Assembly (NCBI RefSeq): GCF_014648095.1
Contig: NZ_BMQL01000009.1
Coordinates: forward strand, 105,569 to 169,568
Reading direction: 5' to 3'
DNA from: Deinococcus ruber
Lineage (GTDB): Bacteria; Deinococcota; Deinococci; Deinococcales; Deinococcaceae
Length of the DNA: 64,000 nucleotides
In this document: in pieces, positions 44,529 through 54,122 of the stretch
Position numbering within the stretch: position 1 is the first letter of the stretch
Layout: each line of letters opens with the position of its first letter
Position numbers and translations under genes: made by a program
The notes under the pieces: generated by a model
The model's database searches: none
What the model was told of the DNA's origin: nothing
The model's input: the letters and a program-made list of their open reading frames with translations, nothing else

Positions 44529-46616
44529 CTACTTTGCGGCAGGCAACCACGTGAGGGCCACGGTCTTCGTTTCACCTTTCTCCAGCCGCACCGTGCCGAC
44601 GGCCACCAGATGCCGCGCCGCCCCGCTGCCGTCGTAGGCGAGAACGGTGTGCTGTCCGGCGCGGGGGCCGACGTTGCTGACCGTGACGCTGGCCCGCCGC
44701 GCCGCCGCATTGATGTCCAGAGCGCGTTCGGAAAACTGGGTATAGCTGAGGCCACTGCCAAAGGCGAACAGCGGCGGCACACTGGACGGTGAAGCCAGCG
44801 TGGACGGCAGCGCGTCCGGGCGTGCGGGCCACGAGAACGGCAGGCGGCCACTGGGATTGCGTGCGCCCCACAGGGCGTCGGCCACGGCTCTGCCGCCCTC
44901 GCTGCCCGGCAGGTAGGCCATCAGGAAGGCGTCGGAGGCGGGCAGGACGCTTCTCAGGTCGAGGGGCCGACCCGCCAGCAGGACCGTGACCACCGGCTTT
45001 CCCAGCGTGTGCAGCAGCTGAACCCGTGCCAGATCGTCGGCGCTCAGTGCCAGCGCCGGAGAATCGGCCTTGCCCTCTGCGCCGGGCTGCTCTCCCAGCA
45101 CCGACACGATCACGTCGGCGTTGCGGGCTGCCTGCTGCAGGTCGGCGGGGCGCGAGCCGTCCTGATACGTCACGCTCACGCCGCCGGGCGGATTGGCCCG
45201 CAGGCCCGCCAGCACCGTGACCGCCGGAACGTTCACCCCTGCCGGAACACCCTGCCAGTCCACGCTCCACCCACCCAGCTGAAAGCGGGCGTCGTTGGCG
45301 GCGGGGCCGACCACCAGCACCCTGGGCGTGCGGGCCGACAGGGGCAGCAGTGGCCCGCCGCCGCTCTCCGAATTCTTCAGCAGCGTCATAGACGCGCTCG
45401 CCGCCCGGTAAGCAAGGTCGCGGTTGACCACCCGCGCTGCCGCTTCAGACGCGTTCACGAAGGGGTGTTCGAACAGACCCAATCTGAATTTCAGTGCCAG
45501 CACCCGCCCCGCCGCCTGATCGAGCCGCGCTGTCGACAGAGTGCCCGCTCGGGCCAGCTGCGCCACGATGACGCTGTAATCATCGGCACGGGTCGGCACC
45601 ATCATCACGTCGATGCCCGCCACCACCGCCTGTTTCACCGCGTCCTGATCGCTGCTCGCCACCCGGTACACCGATTTCAGGCGGTCTACATCATCCCAGT
45701 CGGAAATGGTGATGCCGCCGAAGTTCAGGTCGTCTCGCAGCAGGCCACTCAGCAGTTGCGGCGAGGCATGCACCGGTTCGCCGTTCAGCGAGCCGCTGTT
45801 GACCATCACCGACGCGGCCCCGGCGTCGATGGCGGCCTGAAAGGGGGGCAGCATCAGGGCTTTCAGCGTGCTGGCGCTGACGGTGGCCGGGGCGCGGTCG
45901 GTGCCGTCTGGGGCCTGCCCATACCCGATGAAATGCTTGACGGTGGCGGCCACGCCGGTCAGCGGACTGGCCTGAAAGCCGCGTATCTGGGCGGCCACCA
46001 TCGCGGCGACCAGCGACGGGTCTTCACCGAAGGTTTCATAGAAGCGCCCCCAGCGCGGATCGCGGCCCAAGTCTGCGACGGGGGCGAAGTTCCAGTTCAC
46101 GCCGGTTGCCCGCATGGCGACCCCGGTACTGGTCGCCACCTGCTGCGCCAGCACCGGATCGAAACTGGCTGCCAGCCCGATATTGTGCGGAAACAGTGTC
46201 GCTCCGAGTACGTTGTTGTGCCCGTGAACCCCGTCTGCGCCGTACAGCAGCGGAATATGCAGCGGCGAGGCGTTCAGGGCGTAGGTCTGGAGGGCATTGG
46301 TCATCTCAGCCCACGCGGCGGGTGTGTTCGGCACCGGGGCCGCTCCACCGCCCGACAGCACCGAGCCGACGTGGGCCTTGCCCAGCACCGCGCCGAGCTT
46401 GTCTGGATCGAGGGGGCCACGCGTGTAGCCGTTGCCGACCATCAGGCTGGTCACGTTGATCTGGACGAGTTGCCCCGCCTTCTCTTCGGGCGTCATGCGC
46501 GACAGCAGATCCTGCACCCGGTCGGCGGTGGGCAGGGCGGGATTCTGATACGGGAAAGAAGCGGCAGAGGCCAGCGAAACGGTACAGGCCAGCAGGCAGG
46601 CGGCGAGGCGATTCAT
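44529..46616 (-). CDS. Secreted glycoside hydrolase family 3 beta-glucosidase-like enzyme
   Basis: A 695-residue exported enzyme. Residues 1-20 are a signal peptide (MNRLAACLLACTVSLASA). The GH3 N-domain includes LLYGADGVHGHNNVLGATLFP, VKHFIGYGQAPDGTDRAP and the nucleophile Asp in GGITISDWDDVDRL. The GH3 C-domain and a C-terminal fibronectin-like domain (AFGSGLSYTQFSE) follow. It should cleave terminal beta-linked glucose or related sugars from oligosaccharides outside the membrane. Start 46616 gives the signal peptide directly. Confidence 0.92.
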   Translation of the reverse strand: MNRLAACLLACTVSLASAASFPYQNPALPTADRVQDLLSRMTPEEKAGQLVQINVTSLMVGNGYTRGPLDPDKLGAVLGKAHVGSVLSGGGAAPVPNTPAAWAEMTNALQTYALNASPLHIPLLYGADGVHGHNNVLGATLFPHNIGLAASFDPVLAQQVATSTGVAMRATGVNWNFAPVADLGRDPRWGRFYETFGEDPSLVAAMVAAQIRGFQASPLTGVAATVKHFIGYGQAPDGTDRAPATVSASTLKALMLPPFQAAIDAGAASVMVNSGSLNGEPVHASPQLLSGLLRDDLNFGGITISDWDDVDRLKSVYRVASSDQDAVKQAVVAGIDVMMVPTRADDYSVIVAQLARAGTLSTARLDQAAGRVLALKFRLGLFEHPFVNASEAAARVVNRDLAYRAASASMTLLKNSESGGGPLLPLSARTPRVLVVGPAANDARFQLGGWSVDWQGVPAGVNVPAVTVLAGLRANPPGGVSVTYQDGSRPADLQQAARNADVIVSVLGEQPGAEGKADSPALALSADDLARVQLLHTLGKPVVTVLLAGRPLDLRSVLPASDAFLMAYLPGSEGGRAVADALWGARNPSGRLPFSWPARPDALPSTLASPSSVPPLFAFGSGLSYTQFSERALDINAAARRASVTVSNVGPRAGQHTVLAYDGSGAARHLVAVGTVRLEKGETKTVALTWLPAAK

Positions 46617-46868
46617 GTGAGCACCATCCTTGTCGGGCAAAAAGGAGCGGAACAGTCGGCACTCAGGATGCCGCATCGGGCCAGTATCCGGATGCACCAG
46701 AATGTGCGGGCACGGGGTCTTTCTTTAAGGTTTGATGTTGGTTCCACGCGAATTCGTACTGTGTGTGCGGTTCAGCTCGGCCAGCAGCACAGGGGTTCCG
46801 CAACTTGACGTATCCATGTGTTCTACCGTGCCCCGCACGCTGCCGCGACTTGCTACAGTGCCCCCGTC

Positions 46869-47660
46869 ATGTCTGATGTCGCGCCGCCTTCCGACCTGTC
46901 TGCGCTGTGGGCAACCCGGCTGCAACGCGCCCTGATCCAGCACCGCCACCCTCTGACACAACCTGCGGCGCAACACGTGGCAGAGGCGCTGTGGAACGGG
47001 AGAGAACAGCCGCTCGCGGCGCTCCAGACCCTTCTGACCGCGCAGGGTCTGTCGCTGGACGCGGCGGCTCTGCGGGGGGTGGCGTGGTCGGTGTTGGGTG
47101 TATCTGCGCCCCAGGCTTCCGGCACTGGCCCCACCGACTGGACGCGGCTGACCGGCATCGCGGAACTGCACGACCTGACGCGTCCCGGCGAGGTCGTCCC
47201 GCTCGTGCGCCTGCTCTCGGATGAGCGGTGGCTGGCCCCCGATCTGCTTCAGGCCCGCCCGTGGCTGCCCGCCGCAACCAGTGCCGAAGACGTGCTGCTG
47301 GGCATCTTCGATCTGGAATGGTCGGGCTTTCTGACGCACCTGGGCAGCGTCGGCCCGTGGGTATACGCGGCAGGCGTTGCAGACATACAGGCGCTCGCCC
47401 ACGCGTACGGCGGTGTGGTGCGGCTGGCCCTGGCCCACTCTCAGGCCGACCTGCTGGCGGCGGCCTTTTCGCAGGTCGAAGGGGAGGGCGTTCCGTCGCT
47501 GCTGGCCCGTCTGGGGCCGCTGGCACCATCAGCAGACCTGCGGGCCGACCCCCAGACGGCGGCAGCTCTTCTCAGTGCCGAGCAGACGTTCTGGGCTGCT
47601 GTCCAGCGTCAGGCACGGCAGCGCACCGATGCCTGGGCTGCACGGCGCAGCGGGGGCTGA
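46869..47660 (+). CDS. Uncharacterised 263-residue protein
   Basis: A soluble, Ala/Leu/Trp-rich, probably all-helical protein without a recognised domain. The N-terminus starts MSDVAPPSDLSALWATRLQR and the C-terminus ends in a charged helix. There is no signal peptide. ATG 46869 has TACAGT nine bases upstream; an in-frame extension to 46818 looks less likely. It converges on the nitroreductase gene with a 17-base gap. High coding bias supports it, but I cannot propose a function. Confidence 0.72.
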   Translation: MSDVAPPSDLSALWATRLQRALIQHRHPLTQPAAQHVAEALWNGREQPLAALQTLLTAQGLSLDAAALRGVAWSVLGVSAPQASGTGPTDWTRLTGIAELHDLTRPGEVVPLVRLLSDERWLAPDLLQARPWLPAATSAEDVLLGIFDLEWSGFLTHLGSVGPWVYAAGVADIQALAHAYGGVVRLALAHSQADLLAAAFSQVEGEGVPSLLARLGPLAPSADLRADPQTAAALLSAEQTFWAAVQRQARQRTDAWAARRSGG

Positions 47661-47677
47661 AAACGAAAGCCCGTTTG

Positions 47678-48313
47678 TTACACGCCGGATTCGTCTTCAA
47701 ACCAGCGCACTTTGTCGGCCACCGGGCGGCGCTTGCCGCTGGGCCACTCGCCCGCCGGGTAGCCCAGAAACATCACGCCCATCATGCTGGCACGCTCGGA
47801 AAAGCCCAGGCTGCGGGCGGTATTGGGGTGCAGGCTCGGCGGATTGCTGATCCATTTGCTGCCGATTCCCAGTGAGCGGGCCGCCAGCATCAGCGTCTGC
47901 ACGGCGCAGGCTACCGCCCACTGTTCCTCGTGCAGCGGCATGCTGGGTTTCTCGGCGGGTTCCACCGCCACCGCCAGCCACACCGGGGCCAGCCGTTTGC
48001 GCTCATGCTCCAGCCGCAGCGTTTCGGGGTCTGGCTGGGTCTGCCCCTTGATCAGCGCCAGCGAGGTCGCCAGGGTCGTTGCCAGCACTCCGCGCCCCTC
48101 ACCGGTAAAGACGGCGAAGCGCCACGGTTCGGTCTGCCCGTGGCTGGGTGCCCAGTTGGCCGCTTCCAGCAGCGTTTCCAGCGTGGCTTTCGAAATAAGG
48201 TCGGGCCTGAGCTGCGCCAGATCCACCGTGCGCCGTTCATGGATGGCGGCGAACAGATCGAGGGGCGGCAGTTCGGAAGAAGAGACGGTAAGCGCAGATG
48301 GCAGGGTTGGCAT
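47678..48313 (-). CDS. Nitroreductase-family protein
   Basis: A 211-residue flavoenzyme of the nitroreductase fold. The family N-terminus FAAIHERRTVDLAQLRPDLI and the FMN-contact segment NWAPSHGQTEPWRFAVF are present. GIGSKWISNPP and MGVMFLGYPAG complete the C-terminal half. These enzymes reduce nitro groups, quinones or flavins with NAD(P)H. Start 48313 is chosen because upstream residues are not family-like. Confidence 0.9.
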   Translation of the reverse strand: MPTLPSALTVSSSELPPLDLFAAIHERRTVDLAQLRPDLISKATLETLLEAANWAPSHGQTEPWRFAVFTGEGRGVLATTLATSLALIKGQTQPDPETLRLEHERKRLAPVWLAVAVEPAEKPSMPLHEEQWAVACAVQTLMLAARSLGIGSKWISNPPSLHPNTARSLGFSERASMMGVMFLGYPAGEWPSGKRRPVADKVRWFEDESGV

Positions 48314-48441
48314 GAACACGTCCAGAAAAAAAGAGAAGGGCGACTGGCACGCCCTCGACGCGCCGCACCCCGAATATTTCAATTCTGAGTGAAAGAGTCA
48401 AGTTTAAGCCGTGTTCGTCTCCCCGGCTCTGCCTGTCCAGA

Positions 48442-49026
48442 TCACACGCTCAGCAATCCAAGCTGAATAGCCCGCGTGACGGCGGCGGTGCGGCTCGACA
48501 CGTTCAGCTTGGAATACAGCGCCGTGACGTGGAACTTGACGGTGTGGTCGCTCACGCCCAGGTCACGGGCGATCCGCTTGTTGCTCAGGCCCAGGCCCAA
48601 CAGGGCCAGCACCTCCTGTTCACGTGGCGTCAGGGACACGCTGTCGCCGGGTGGCAGCTCTGGCTCTTCTGCGCCCTGCCACACAGCGCGGGCCAGGCCA
48701 GCGGGCAGACTGACCAGACCAGCCCCGGCAGCCCGCACCGCCGCCAGCAGTTCGCCGTGCGGCGCGTCCGATTTCAGCCATGCCCAGCCCTGGGCACGCT
48801 CCAGCAGCTCGCTGGTCCAGGGTGCGCCGTCGTCCAGCACCACCAGCCCGGCCTCGGCCTCGGCAGCGGGAACGGCGAGCCACTCGCTCAGGCTCGCCGC
48901 ATCCAGAATCAGCACGTCGGCTGCGTCGTCTACCAGCCGCACCGCCGGTTCGTCGAGCAGCGCCCCCGCCACACCTGCCGCCAGGGCAGCCGGGCGCAGC
49001 TCGATCCGCACGCGCAGCGGCAACAT
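48442..49026 (-). CDS. LuxR-family regulator with degenerate receiver-like domain
   Basis: A 194-residue protein. The C-terminal LuxR/NarL HTH is clear: LTPREQEVLALLGLGLSNKR and ARDLGVSDHTVKFHVTALYSKL. The N-terminal ~115 residues have a receiver-like alternation of strands and helices (ADVLILDAASLSEWL) but lack the acidic pair near the N-terminus, so phosphorylation is doubtful. It is encoded eight bases after the HtrA-like protease gene, and no kinase gene is adjacent. It may answer to a ligand or to a protein partner. Confidence 0.85.
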   Translation of the reverse strand: MLPLRVRIELRPAALAAGVAGALLDEPAVRLVDDAADVLILDAASLSEWLAVPAAEAEAGLVVLDDGAPWTSELLERAQGWAWLKSDAPHGELLAAVRAAGAGLVSLPAGLARAVWQGAEEPELPPGDSVSLTPREQEVLALLGLGLSNKRIARDLGVSDHTVKFHVTALYSKLNVSSRTAAVTRAIQLGLLSV

Positions 49027-49034
49027 GCTCAAGC

Positions 49035-49964
49035 TTAGCGCTCGCCCAGCGTCACGCTCAGTTCCTGCTCTTCGCCGCCGCGCAGCACCCTCAGCGTCAC
49101 GGTTTCACCTGCACGCCGGCGGATGTCTTCATGCAGCGCCCCCGGATGCCGCAGCGCCGCGCCGTCCAGCGCCAGTAGCACGTCTCCAACTTTCAGGCCC
49201 GCCGTCTGTGCTGGGCTGCTGTCCTCGACGCGCACCACCGTCAGGCCCAGGCGTCCCCAGCGTCCACGCCCACCGCGTCCCCGCCGTCCTTCCTGGGGGG
49301 CGCTGCTCTGGCTGTCTGCGTCTGCCGGAAAATGAACCGGCTGGGTGCCGACGCCCAGAAAGCCCTGCGGCAGATGGCCCTTCTCGGCCAGCACGCCCGC
49401 GATCTTCAGGGCCGTTTCCGCCGGAACTGCCAGCAGCTGCCCGCGCATCGCCCCGGCATTCAGAATGCCCAGCAGTGCGCCCTGAGCGCTCAGCAGCATC
49501 CCGCCCGACACGCCCCGGAACGGCTGCGCCCCGGTTGCCAGCCAGCCGGTGGCGGGTGTGGGCTGTCCGGCCATGCCCAGGCTCGCCTGAAGGGCGTCCG
49601 GGCGGCCCAGCGCCAGCAGCAGCTCACCAACGCGCATGGGGGCCGCCGTGGAGGGCGTGCTGCCGTTCAGGTCGGGCACCGTCAACAGGGCCAGATCGCT
49701 GACCGGGTCGCGGCCCGTGACGCTGGCGCTCAGCTCGCGTCCGTCGTGTGTGCGGACGGTCAGTTCGTCGCCGTGCAGGGCGTGGGCGATGGTCAGCACC
49801 TGCTGCGCTCCGATCACGGTGCCGCTGATGCGGCGGTATCCCAGTACCGTCACCACGCCCGCCGAGGCGCGTTCGGCGGTATCGGCGAGGGCGGCAGACA
49901 GCCGGGCGAAATCCTGAGTGGTATCCGTGCTGGATGGTTCATTGTTAGAAGGTTCTGAGGTCAT
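49035..49964 (-). CDS. HtrA-like S1C serine protease with PDZ domain, apparently intracellular
   Basis: A 309-residue trypsin-like protease. The triad is visible: His in VLTIAHALHG, Asp in DPVSDLALL and Ser in FRGVSGGMLL. One PDZ domain follows at about 205-300 (LTVVRVEDSSPAQTAGLKVG). An Arg/Gly-rich linker (EGRRGRGGRGRWGR) precedes it. Unlike most HtrA proteins it has no signal peptide or membrane anchor. The active site sequence is GVSGG rather than the commoner GNSGG. It is the first gene of a two-gene unit with the LuxR regulator. Confidence 0.86.
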   Translation of the reverse strand: MTSEPSNNEPSSTDTTQDFARLSAALADTAERASAGVVTVLGYRRISGTVIGAQQVLTIAHALHGDELTVRTHDGRELSASVTGRDPVSDLALLTVPDLNGSTPSTAAPMRVGELLLALGRPDALQASLGMAGQPTPATGWLATGAQPFRGVSGGMLLSAQGALLGILNAGAMRGQLLAVPAETALKIAGVLAEKGHLPQGFLGVGTQPVHFPADADSQSSAPQEGRRGRGGRGRWGRLGLTVVRVEDSSPAQTAGLKVGDVLLALDGAALRHPGALHEDIRRRAGETVTLRVLRGGEEQELSVTLGER

Positions 49965-50077
49965 GTGCGTATGCTGCGCCCCTGCATGCCCTCACCGCGC
50001 CAGACGAATGGGGAGCTAGCCATACGGGCAGGGTAGCGATCTCTGCCGTCCGCCTCCGCCCCTGAAAACGAAAAAGA

Positions 50078-50114
50078 AACGGGCCGCAGCGCCACCGTCC
50101 GCGCCCGGCCCGTT
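50078..50114 (-). terminator. Rho-independent terminator of the ABC binding-protein gene
   Basis: AACGGGCCG pairs with CGGCCCGTT (nine pairs) around a long loop. On the minus strand it is followed by TCTTTTTCG, a U-run. It lies 65 bases after the stop of the gene ending at 50179. Confidence 0.75.
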
Positions 50115-50178
50115 CCCTGTGTTTCAGTTCCGACAGCACCAGATTTCTAGCACCCTGGGTCTGTGGTCAAATCTGGTG

Positions 50179-51378
50179 TTACTTCAGGTCTGCCGCCGAC
50201 ACCGTCTGAATCTTGGCAACCTGTGCCTGAAGCATCGAATCAAACTTCATGACCATCAGGCGCGAGCGCAGCCGCTCGCCGGTGCTACTGAAGCCGATGG
50301 CTCCGGTGATGGTGTTGCACTGCGTTCCGCCGAAGCAGGCCGCCAGATTCACGCCGCGCACAGCCTCGCTGACCTGCACGCGGCTGGGTACGCCGCCCGC
50401 CTTGGTCGCTGCCGCCTTCAGGCCCGCCAGGAGTACGCTCGTGGCGTCATAGGCATACACGGCCACGCCGCTGGGCGAAGTCTGGTAGGCCGCACGGTAC
50501 GCAGTCGTGAAGCTCAGCGAGTTCGAGAAGCTGTTGACCGGCCCGAACACGGTGGTATAGATCACGCCTGCGCCCGCGTCTCCGGCCCGCTTCAGGAAGC
50601 TGGGCGAGTCCAGTCCGTCGCCGCCCATGAAGGCCGCTTTCACGCCTCCGGCACGCAGCGCCTTGACCAGCAGCCCGCCGGTGTCGTCGGTGCCGCCGAA
50701 GTACACCACCGGGGCATTGCTGGCCTTGATCTGCTTGACCACGCCCGCCACGTCGGCAGCTCCGGTTCCCACGTAGTCGGCCACCTTCACGTTGCGCTTT
50801 TTCAGGGTACGCAGCAGCGCTTTGGTCAGGCCGTTGCCGTAGGCGGTGTTGTCCGACACCACGAAGACCGACGACGCCTTGAGTTCGTCGGCGATGTAAT
50901 TGGCGGCGGCCACGCTCTGTGCGCCGTCGGGCGAGACGATGCGGCTGAAGTGGTTCCAGCCGTTTTCGGTCAGGGCGTCGTTGGTGCTGGCGGGCGAGAT
51001 CAGGGCGAGTTTGGCGGGTGCGAACGCCTGCGCGACCACGTTCGACACGCTGGAATTCAGTGCGCCGACCACACCCAGGATGCTCTTGTCGGCCAGCACG
51101 GTATCGGCAATCTGCGTGCCCAGCGTGGCCGACGCCTGATCGTCGTAGGAGGTGAGCGTCAGGTCATAGCCGAGCGCCTTGAATTCCTGGAGATGGTCCT
51201 TGACGGCCAGCTCTGCGCCGCGCTTCACTTCGCTGCCGATGGCGGTCAGGCTGCCCGACAGCGGGCTGATGGTGGCGATCTTGAGGGGGGCGGCCTGAGC
51301 CAGCCCAGCGATCAGCAGACCAGAGAGAACTACCGTACGCAGCGCCGTCATTCGGATGGGGTGGAAGGCAAGTGTCAT
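50179..51378 (-). CDS. Branched-chain amino acid-type ABC transporter substrate-binding protein
   Basis: A 399-residue periplasmic-type binding protein of the LivJ/LivK family. A signal peptide ([19 protein letters not shown]) is followed by the family start [40 protein letters not shown] and [18 protein letters not shown]. No permease or ATPase genes lie nearby, so it is an orphan. ATG 51378 lies five bases after TACAGT (leaderless type); ATG 51351 would also keep the signal peptide. Confidence 0.9.
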   Translation of the reverse strand: MTLAFHPIRMTALRTVVLSGLLIAGLAQAAPLKIATISPLSGSLTAIGSEVKRGAELAVKDHLQEFKALGYDLTLTSYDDQASATLGTQIADTVLADKSILGVVGALNSSVSNVVAQAFAPAKLALISPASTNDALTENGWNHFSRIVSPDGAQSVAAANYIADELKASSVFVVSDNTAYGNGLTKALLRTLKKRNVKVADYVGTGAADVAGVVKQIKASNAPVVYFGGTDDTGGLLVKALRAGGVKAAFMGGDGLDSPSFLKRAGDAGAGVIYTTVFGPVNSFSNSLSFTTAYRAAYQTSPSGVAVYAYDATSVLLAGLKAAATKAGGVPSRVQVSEAVRGVNLAACFGGTQCNTITGAIGFSSTGERLRSRLMVMKFDSMLQAQVAKIQTVSAADLK

Positions 51379-51727
51379 GCGGCACTGTAAAAAAATGCTT
51401 CATGATGTGCTTTCGAAAATCTCACATTCATGCATGTTGGCGGCTGCTATACCCCCAGTGCATGAATAATCCGACACAGAGACTGAAATGAGTATCTGCC
51501 GCTTCAGACGGCAAAATTCGCTTTAGCTCACCGGAAATTTCTGTACTTCCATTGCTTTTCAGATCAATATTCCACTTTTTACTGAATCTTTATGCATATT
51601 TCCCCCCACTGAGGGGTCAGGTCTCGCCGGGCCGGGTCGAAGGCTGTATTGCAGCAGGCGTTGTGTGGTGCAGCGCTTCTTGCCCGGTCAGCATCTTTTT
51701 CATGTGCCGCGCCCTTACGGTGAGGCC
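51379..51727. promoter_or_regulatory. AT-rich divergent promoter region with long-spaced inverted repeat
   Basis: These 349 bases hold no gene and divide the binding-protein and GDSL-hydrolase genes. A perfect nine-base inverted repeat, ATTCATGCA at 51426-51434 and TGCATGAAT at 51469-51477, has centres 43 bases apart, about four helical turns. This could be a looping or tandem-dimer operator. Confidence 0.5.
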
Positions 51728-52783
51728 ATGCATGGACTGACTGCCCGACTGCTGCTTTCTGCCGTGCTGCTGGCGGCCACTGGAATGGCTGGGCCTGCTG
51801 CCACACCGCCCCCCGTGATGCGCTACGTGTCGCTGGGAGACTCGCTGACCGCCGGATTTCAGTCGGGTGGCCTGACTGCCCAGGGTCAGCAGGCGGCGTA
51901 TCCGGTCATCATCGCCCGTCTGGCACACATTGATTTTGGCGTGCCTGCGGGCAAGGCTCCCGGCTGCCCACCCCCGCTGGACGGCGGCCTTTTCAAGCCG
52001 GGCGCGTCGTGCGTGCGCGTGCAGCCGAACGTGCGCGGCTCGAATTTCGCCGTGCCGGGCGCACGCGTCGAGGATCTGCTGAACAGGACAGCTCAGACGG
52101 CTCCCGACGCCGCGACCCGTCAGCTGTACACCCTGATTCTGGGGCCGAAGCTCAGTCAGGTGGGGGCGGCGCTGAAATCCAGACCCACCTTCATCTCGGT
52201 GTGGATCGGTGCAAACAACGTGCTCGATACCCTGACCTCGGGCAATCCGGCGCAGGCCACGCCACCGGCAGCGTTCGAGGCGTCGTATCGGCGGCTGCTG
52301 GACGCCCTGAAGCCTGCCGGAGCAACCGTCGTGCTTCTGACCGTACCCGACGTGACGCGGGTGCCGCTGTTAGCGAGCGGGGATTTTCTGTTTCGCCAGG
52401 GCATCGGGCAGCCCGACTGTGCCGGAAGCGCCAGCCGTGTGGCCCTGAGCGTGCTGCTGAGCGAAGCTCCGGCCAACTGTAACGCGCCGTATGCCCTGAC
52501 GCCCGCCAAGCTGGACGCGATTCGCGGCACAGTCAATGCCTACAACGCCGTCATTCTCAAGCTTGCCGCCGAGCGCGGTCTGAAAGTCTTCGACGTGAAT
52601 CCACTCTTTGCGACGCTCAGGGCCACCGATCCCAACCTGAGCGATCCGAATCAGCCGTTCGGCCCCGACTTTTCACTCGACGGCGTTCACCTGTCGTCAT
52701 CGGCCCAGACGCGCCTCGCGGACGCTCTGGTAGCCTTTGGAAACGCCAATTTCGGCCTTCAGATCAAGCTTCCCGGCAGCTAG
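51728..52783 (+). CDS. Secreted GDSL/SGNH hydrolase
   Basis: A 351-residue exported esterase/lipase-like enzyme. A signal peptide (ARLLLSAVLLAATGMAGPA) leads to block I YVSLGDSLTAGF with the nucleophile Ser. Block III is IGANN and block V is LDGVHLSSSAQ with the catalytic Asp/His. Three or four Cys (CPPP, ASCVR, PDCAG, ANCNA) may form disulphides. The substrate, an ester of lipid or carbohydrate, is unknown. Start 51728 is chosen to give the signal peptide. Confidence 0.9.
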   Translation: MHGLTARLLLSAVLLAATGMAGPAATPPPVMRYVSLGDSLTAGFQSGGLTAQGQQAAYPVIIARLAHIDFGVPAGKAPGCPPPLDGGLFKPGASCVRVQPNVRGSNFAVPGARVEDLLNRTAQTAPDAATRQLYTLILGPKLSQVGAALKSRPTFISVWIGANNVLDTLTSGNPAQATPPAAFEASYRRLLDALKPAGATVVLLTVPDVTRVPLLASGDFLFRQGIGQPDCAGSASRVALSVLLSEAPANCNAPYALTPAKLDAIRGTVNAYNAVILKLAAERGLKVFDVNPLFATLRATDPNLSDPNQPFGPDFSLDGVHLSSSAQTRLADALVAFGNANFGLQIKLPGS

Positions 52784-52862
52784 CGGTCAGCACCCGGTAC
52801 AGAAAAAGGGCTGAAGCGCTCGTCGTGCCGCTTGCAGCCCTGCCTGCCGATGTGAACTCTGC

Positions 52863-53870
52863 TTATTTTGGCCGTTCTGCCAGTACCTGAGCGGTGGTTT
52901 TGGGCGTGCCGCGCTCGGTCTTGACGGTATCGGCGCTGATCGGGGTGCCCTTGTTGCCCCAGGTCGTGCGGATGTACGTGGTGACGGCAGCGATGTCGGC
53001 GTCGTTCAGCTGGCTGGCCCAGGCGGGCATGACCCCGTTGTACGGCTGGCCTTTTGCCACGATATTGCCCTGGAGTCCGTACAGCAGCACGTCGGCCACG
53101 TATTTCTCGTCTCCCTGAATCGCGGCGTTGCCTGCCAGAGGCGGAAACGCTCCTGGTACGCCTGCCCCCGACGCACCGTGACAGCCAGCGCAGTTGGTGG
53201 TAAAGACGGCGGTGCCCTTCGCGGCGTTCACGGCGACGTTATTGACAGCGGTGGTGCTGCCGGAACCAGACGCGGGGTTGCCGGAAGCGGTGGTGGTGTC
53301 GGCGGGCGTGTTGGTTGCGGAATCGCTGGTGGCGGTACTCGGGGCAGTTGGCGTCATTGCGGTTGTGCTGCTACCTGCCGTGCTGGGCGCAGTCGTTCCG
53401 GCGGCGTCATTGACCTTGCTGCCCTCGTTCCCGGTCGGCGGCGTCACGACGGTGCCGGGGGCTGCCGAACCCGTCGCAGGGTTGGCGTTTCGGTCGTTGG
53501 TCGTCAGGGTGGGTGTCGCGGGCGCGGCAGCGGGCATGGTTGCGGCGGCGTCGCCCGTCGTGCTGCTGCTTCCGGCGGTGGTGGTGGTTACCGCGTTGCC
53601 GCCTGCTGCGCCCCCGGACGTGGCAGGCGTCGTAGAAGCGGCGGGCGTGTTGGTCATCGTGCTGCCTGCCGCCGCGCTGCCGCTGTTGCCAGAGGCTGCC
53701 GTCGTGCTGGCCGCTCCGGAAGTGCTCGAAGCCGCGCTGCCGTTTGTGGCCGTGATGGACGGGCCGGTAAAACTACCCCCGGTGCCGATCAGAATGGCGA
53801 CGATGAGTGCGACGGTGCCAACTGGAAAGACCACGCCGAGAATGCCAGGAAGCGGAGATTGTGAGGCCAT
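52863..53870 (-). CDS. Membrane-tethered c-type cytochrome with a long Ala/Thr/Ser linker
   Basis: A 335-residue protein. A membrane anchor at about 9-30 (ILGVVFPVGTVALIVAILIG) is followed by roughly 180 residues made almost only of Ala, Thr, Ser, Gly, Pro and Asn. A class I cytochrome c domain is at the C-terminus, with the haem site CAGCH (about 228) and a likely axial Met in GVMPAWASQ. The linker holds the haem domain away from the membrane, probably through the cell envelope. GGAG lies eight bases upstream of the ATG. No oxidase genes are adjacent. Confidence 0.9.
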   Translation of the reverse strand: MASQSPLPGILGVVFPVGTVALIVAILIGTGGSFTGPSITATNGSAASSTSGAASTTAASGNSGSAAAGSTMTNTPAASTTPATSGGAAGGNAVTTTTAGSSSTTGDAAATMPAAAPATPTLTTNDRNANPATGSAAPGTVVTPPTGNEGSKVNDAAGTTAPSTAGSSTTAMTPTAPSTATSDSATNTPADTTTASGNPASGSGSTTAVNNVAVNAAKGTAVFTTNCAGCHGASGAGVPGAFPPLAGNAAIQGDEKYVADVLLYGLQGNIVAKGQPYNGVMPAWASQLNDADIAAVTTYIRTTWGNKGTPISADTVKTERGTPKTTAQVLAERPK

Positions 53871-54122
53871 ACAGGTGGCTCCTTCTGAAATTTGAGAATG
53901 AACACTCTGGAATGAACACGGAAGACCGGGAGACGGGAACGCAGGCGCACAGCCCGCTGGTATGTCGTTCGCCCCTGGGTATAGCGGAAGCTGCTCCCGG
54001 CATGTGTCGGAAGAAATGCGGTATTTCTTAACGCTGACCGCTGGTTTTTATTTGGTTTTTCCTCTCGATCTTCTCAAATTTCAGTACACCTACACGGCAG
54101 ACCTGAACCCACGCGCCGAGCC

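Noticed and set aside
45009..46808. 599-codon plus-strand open frame
   Set aside because: Entirely antisense to the GH3 gene; composition typical of a shadow frame.
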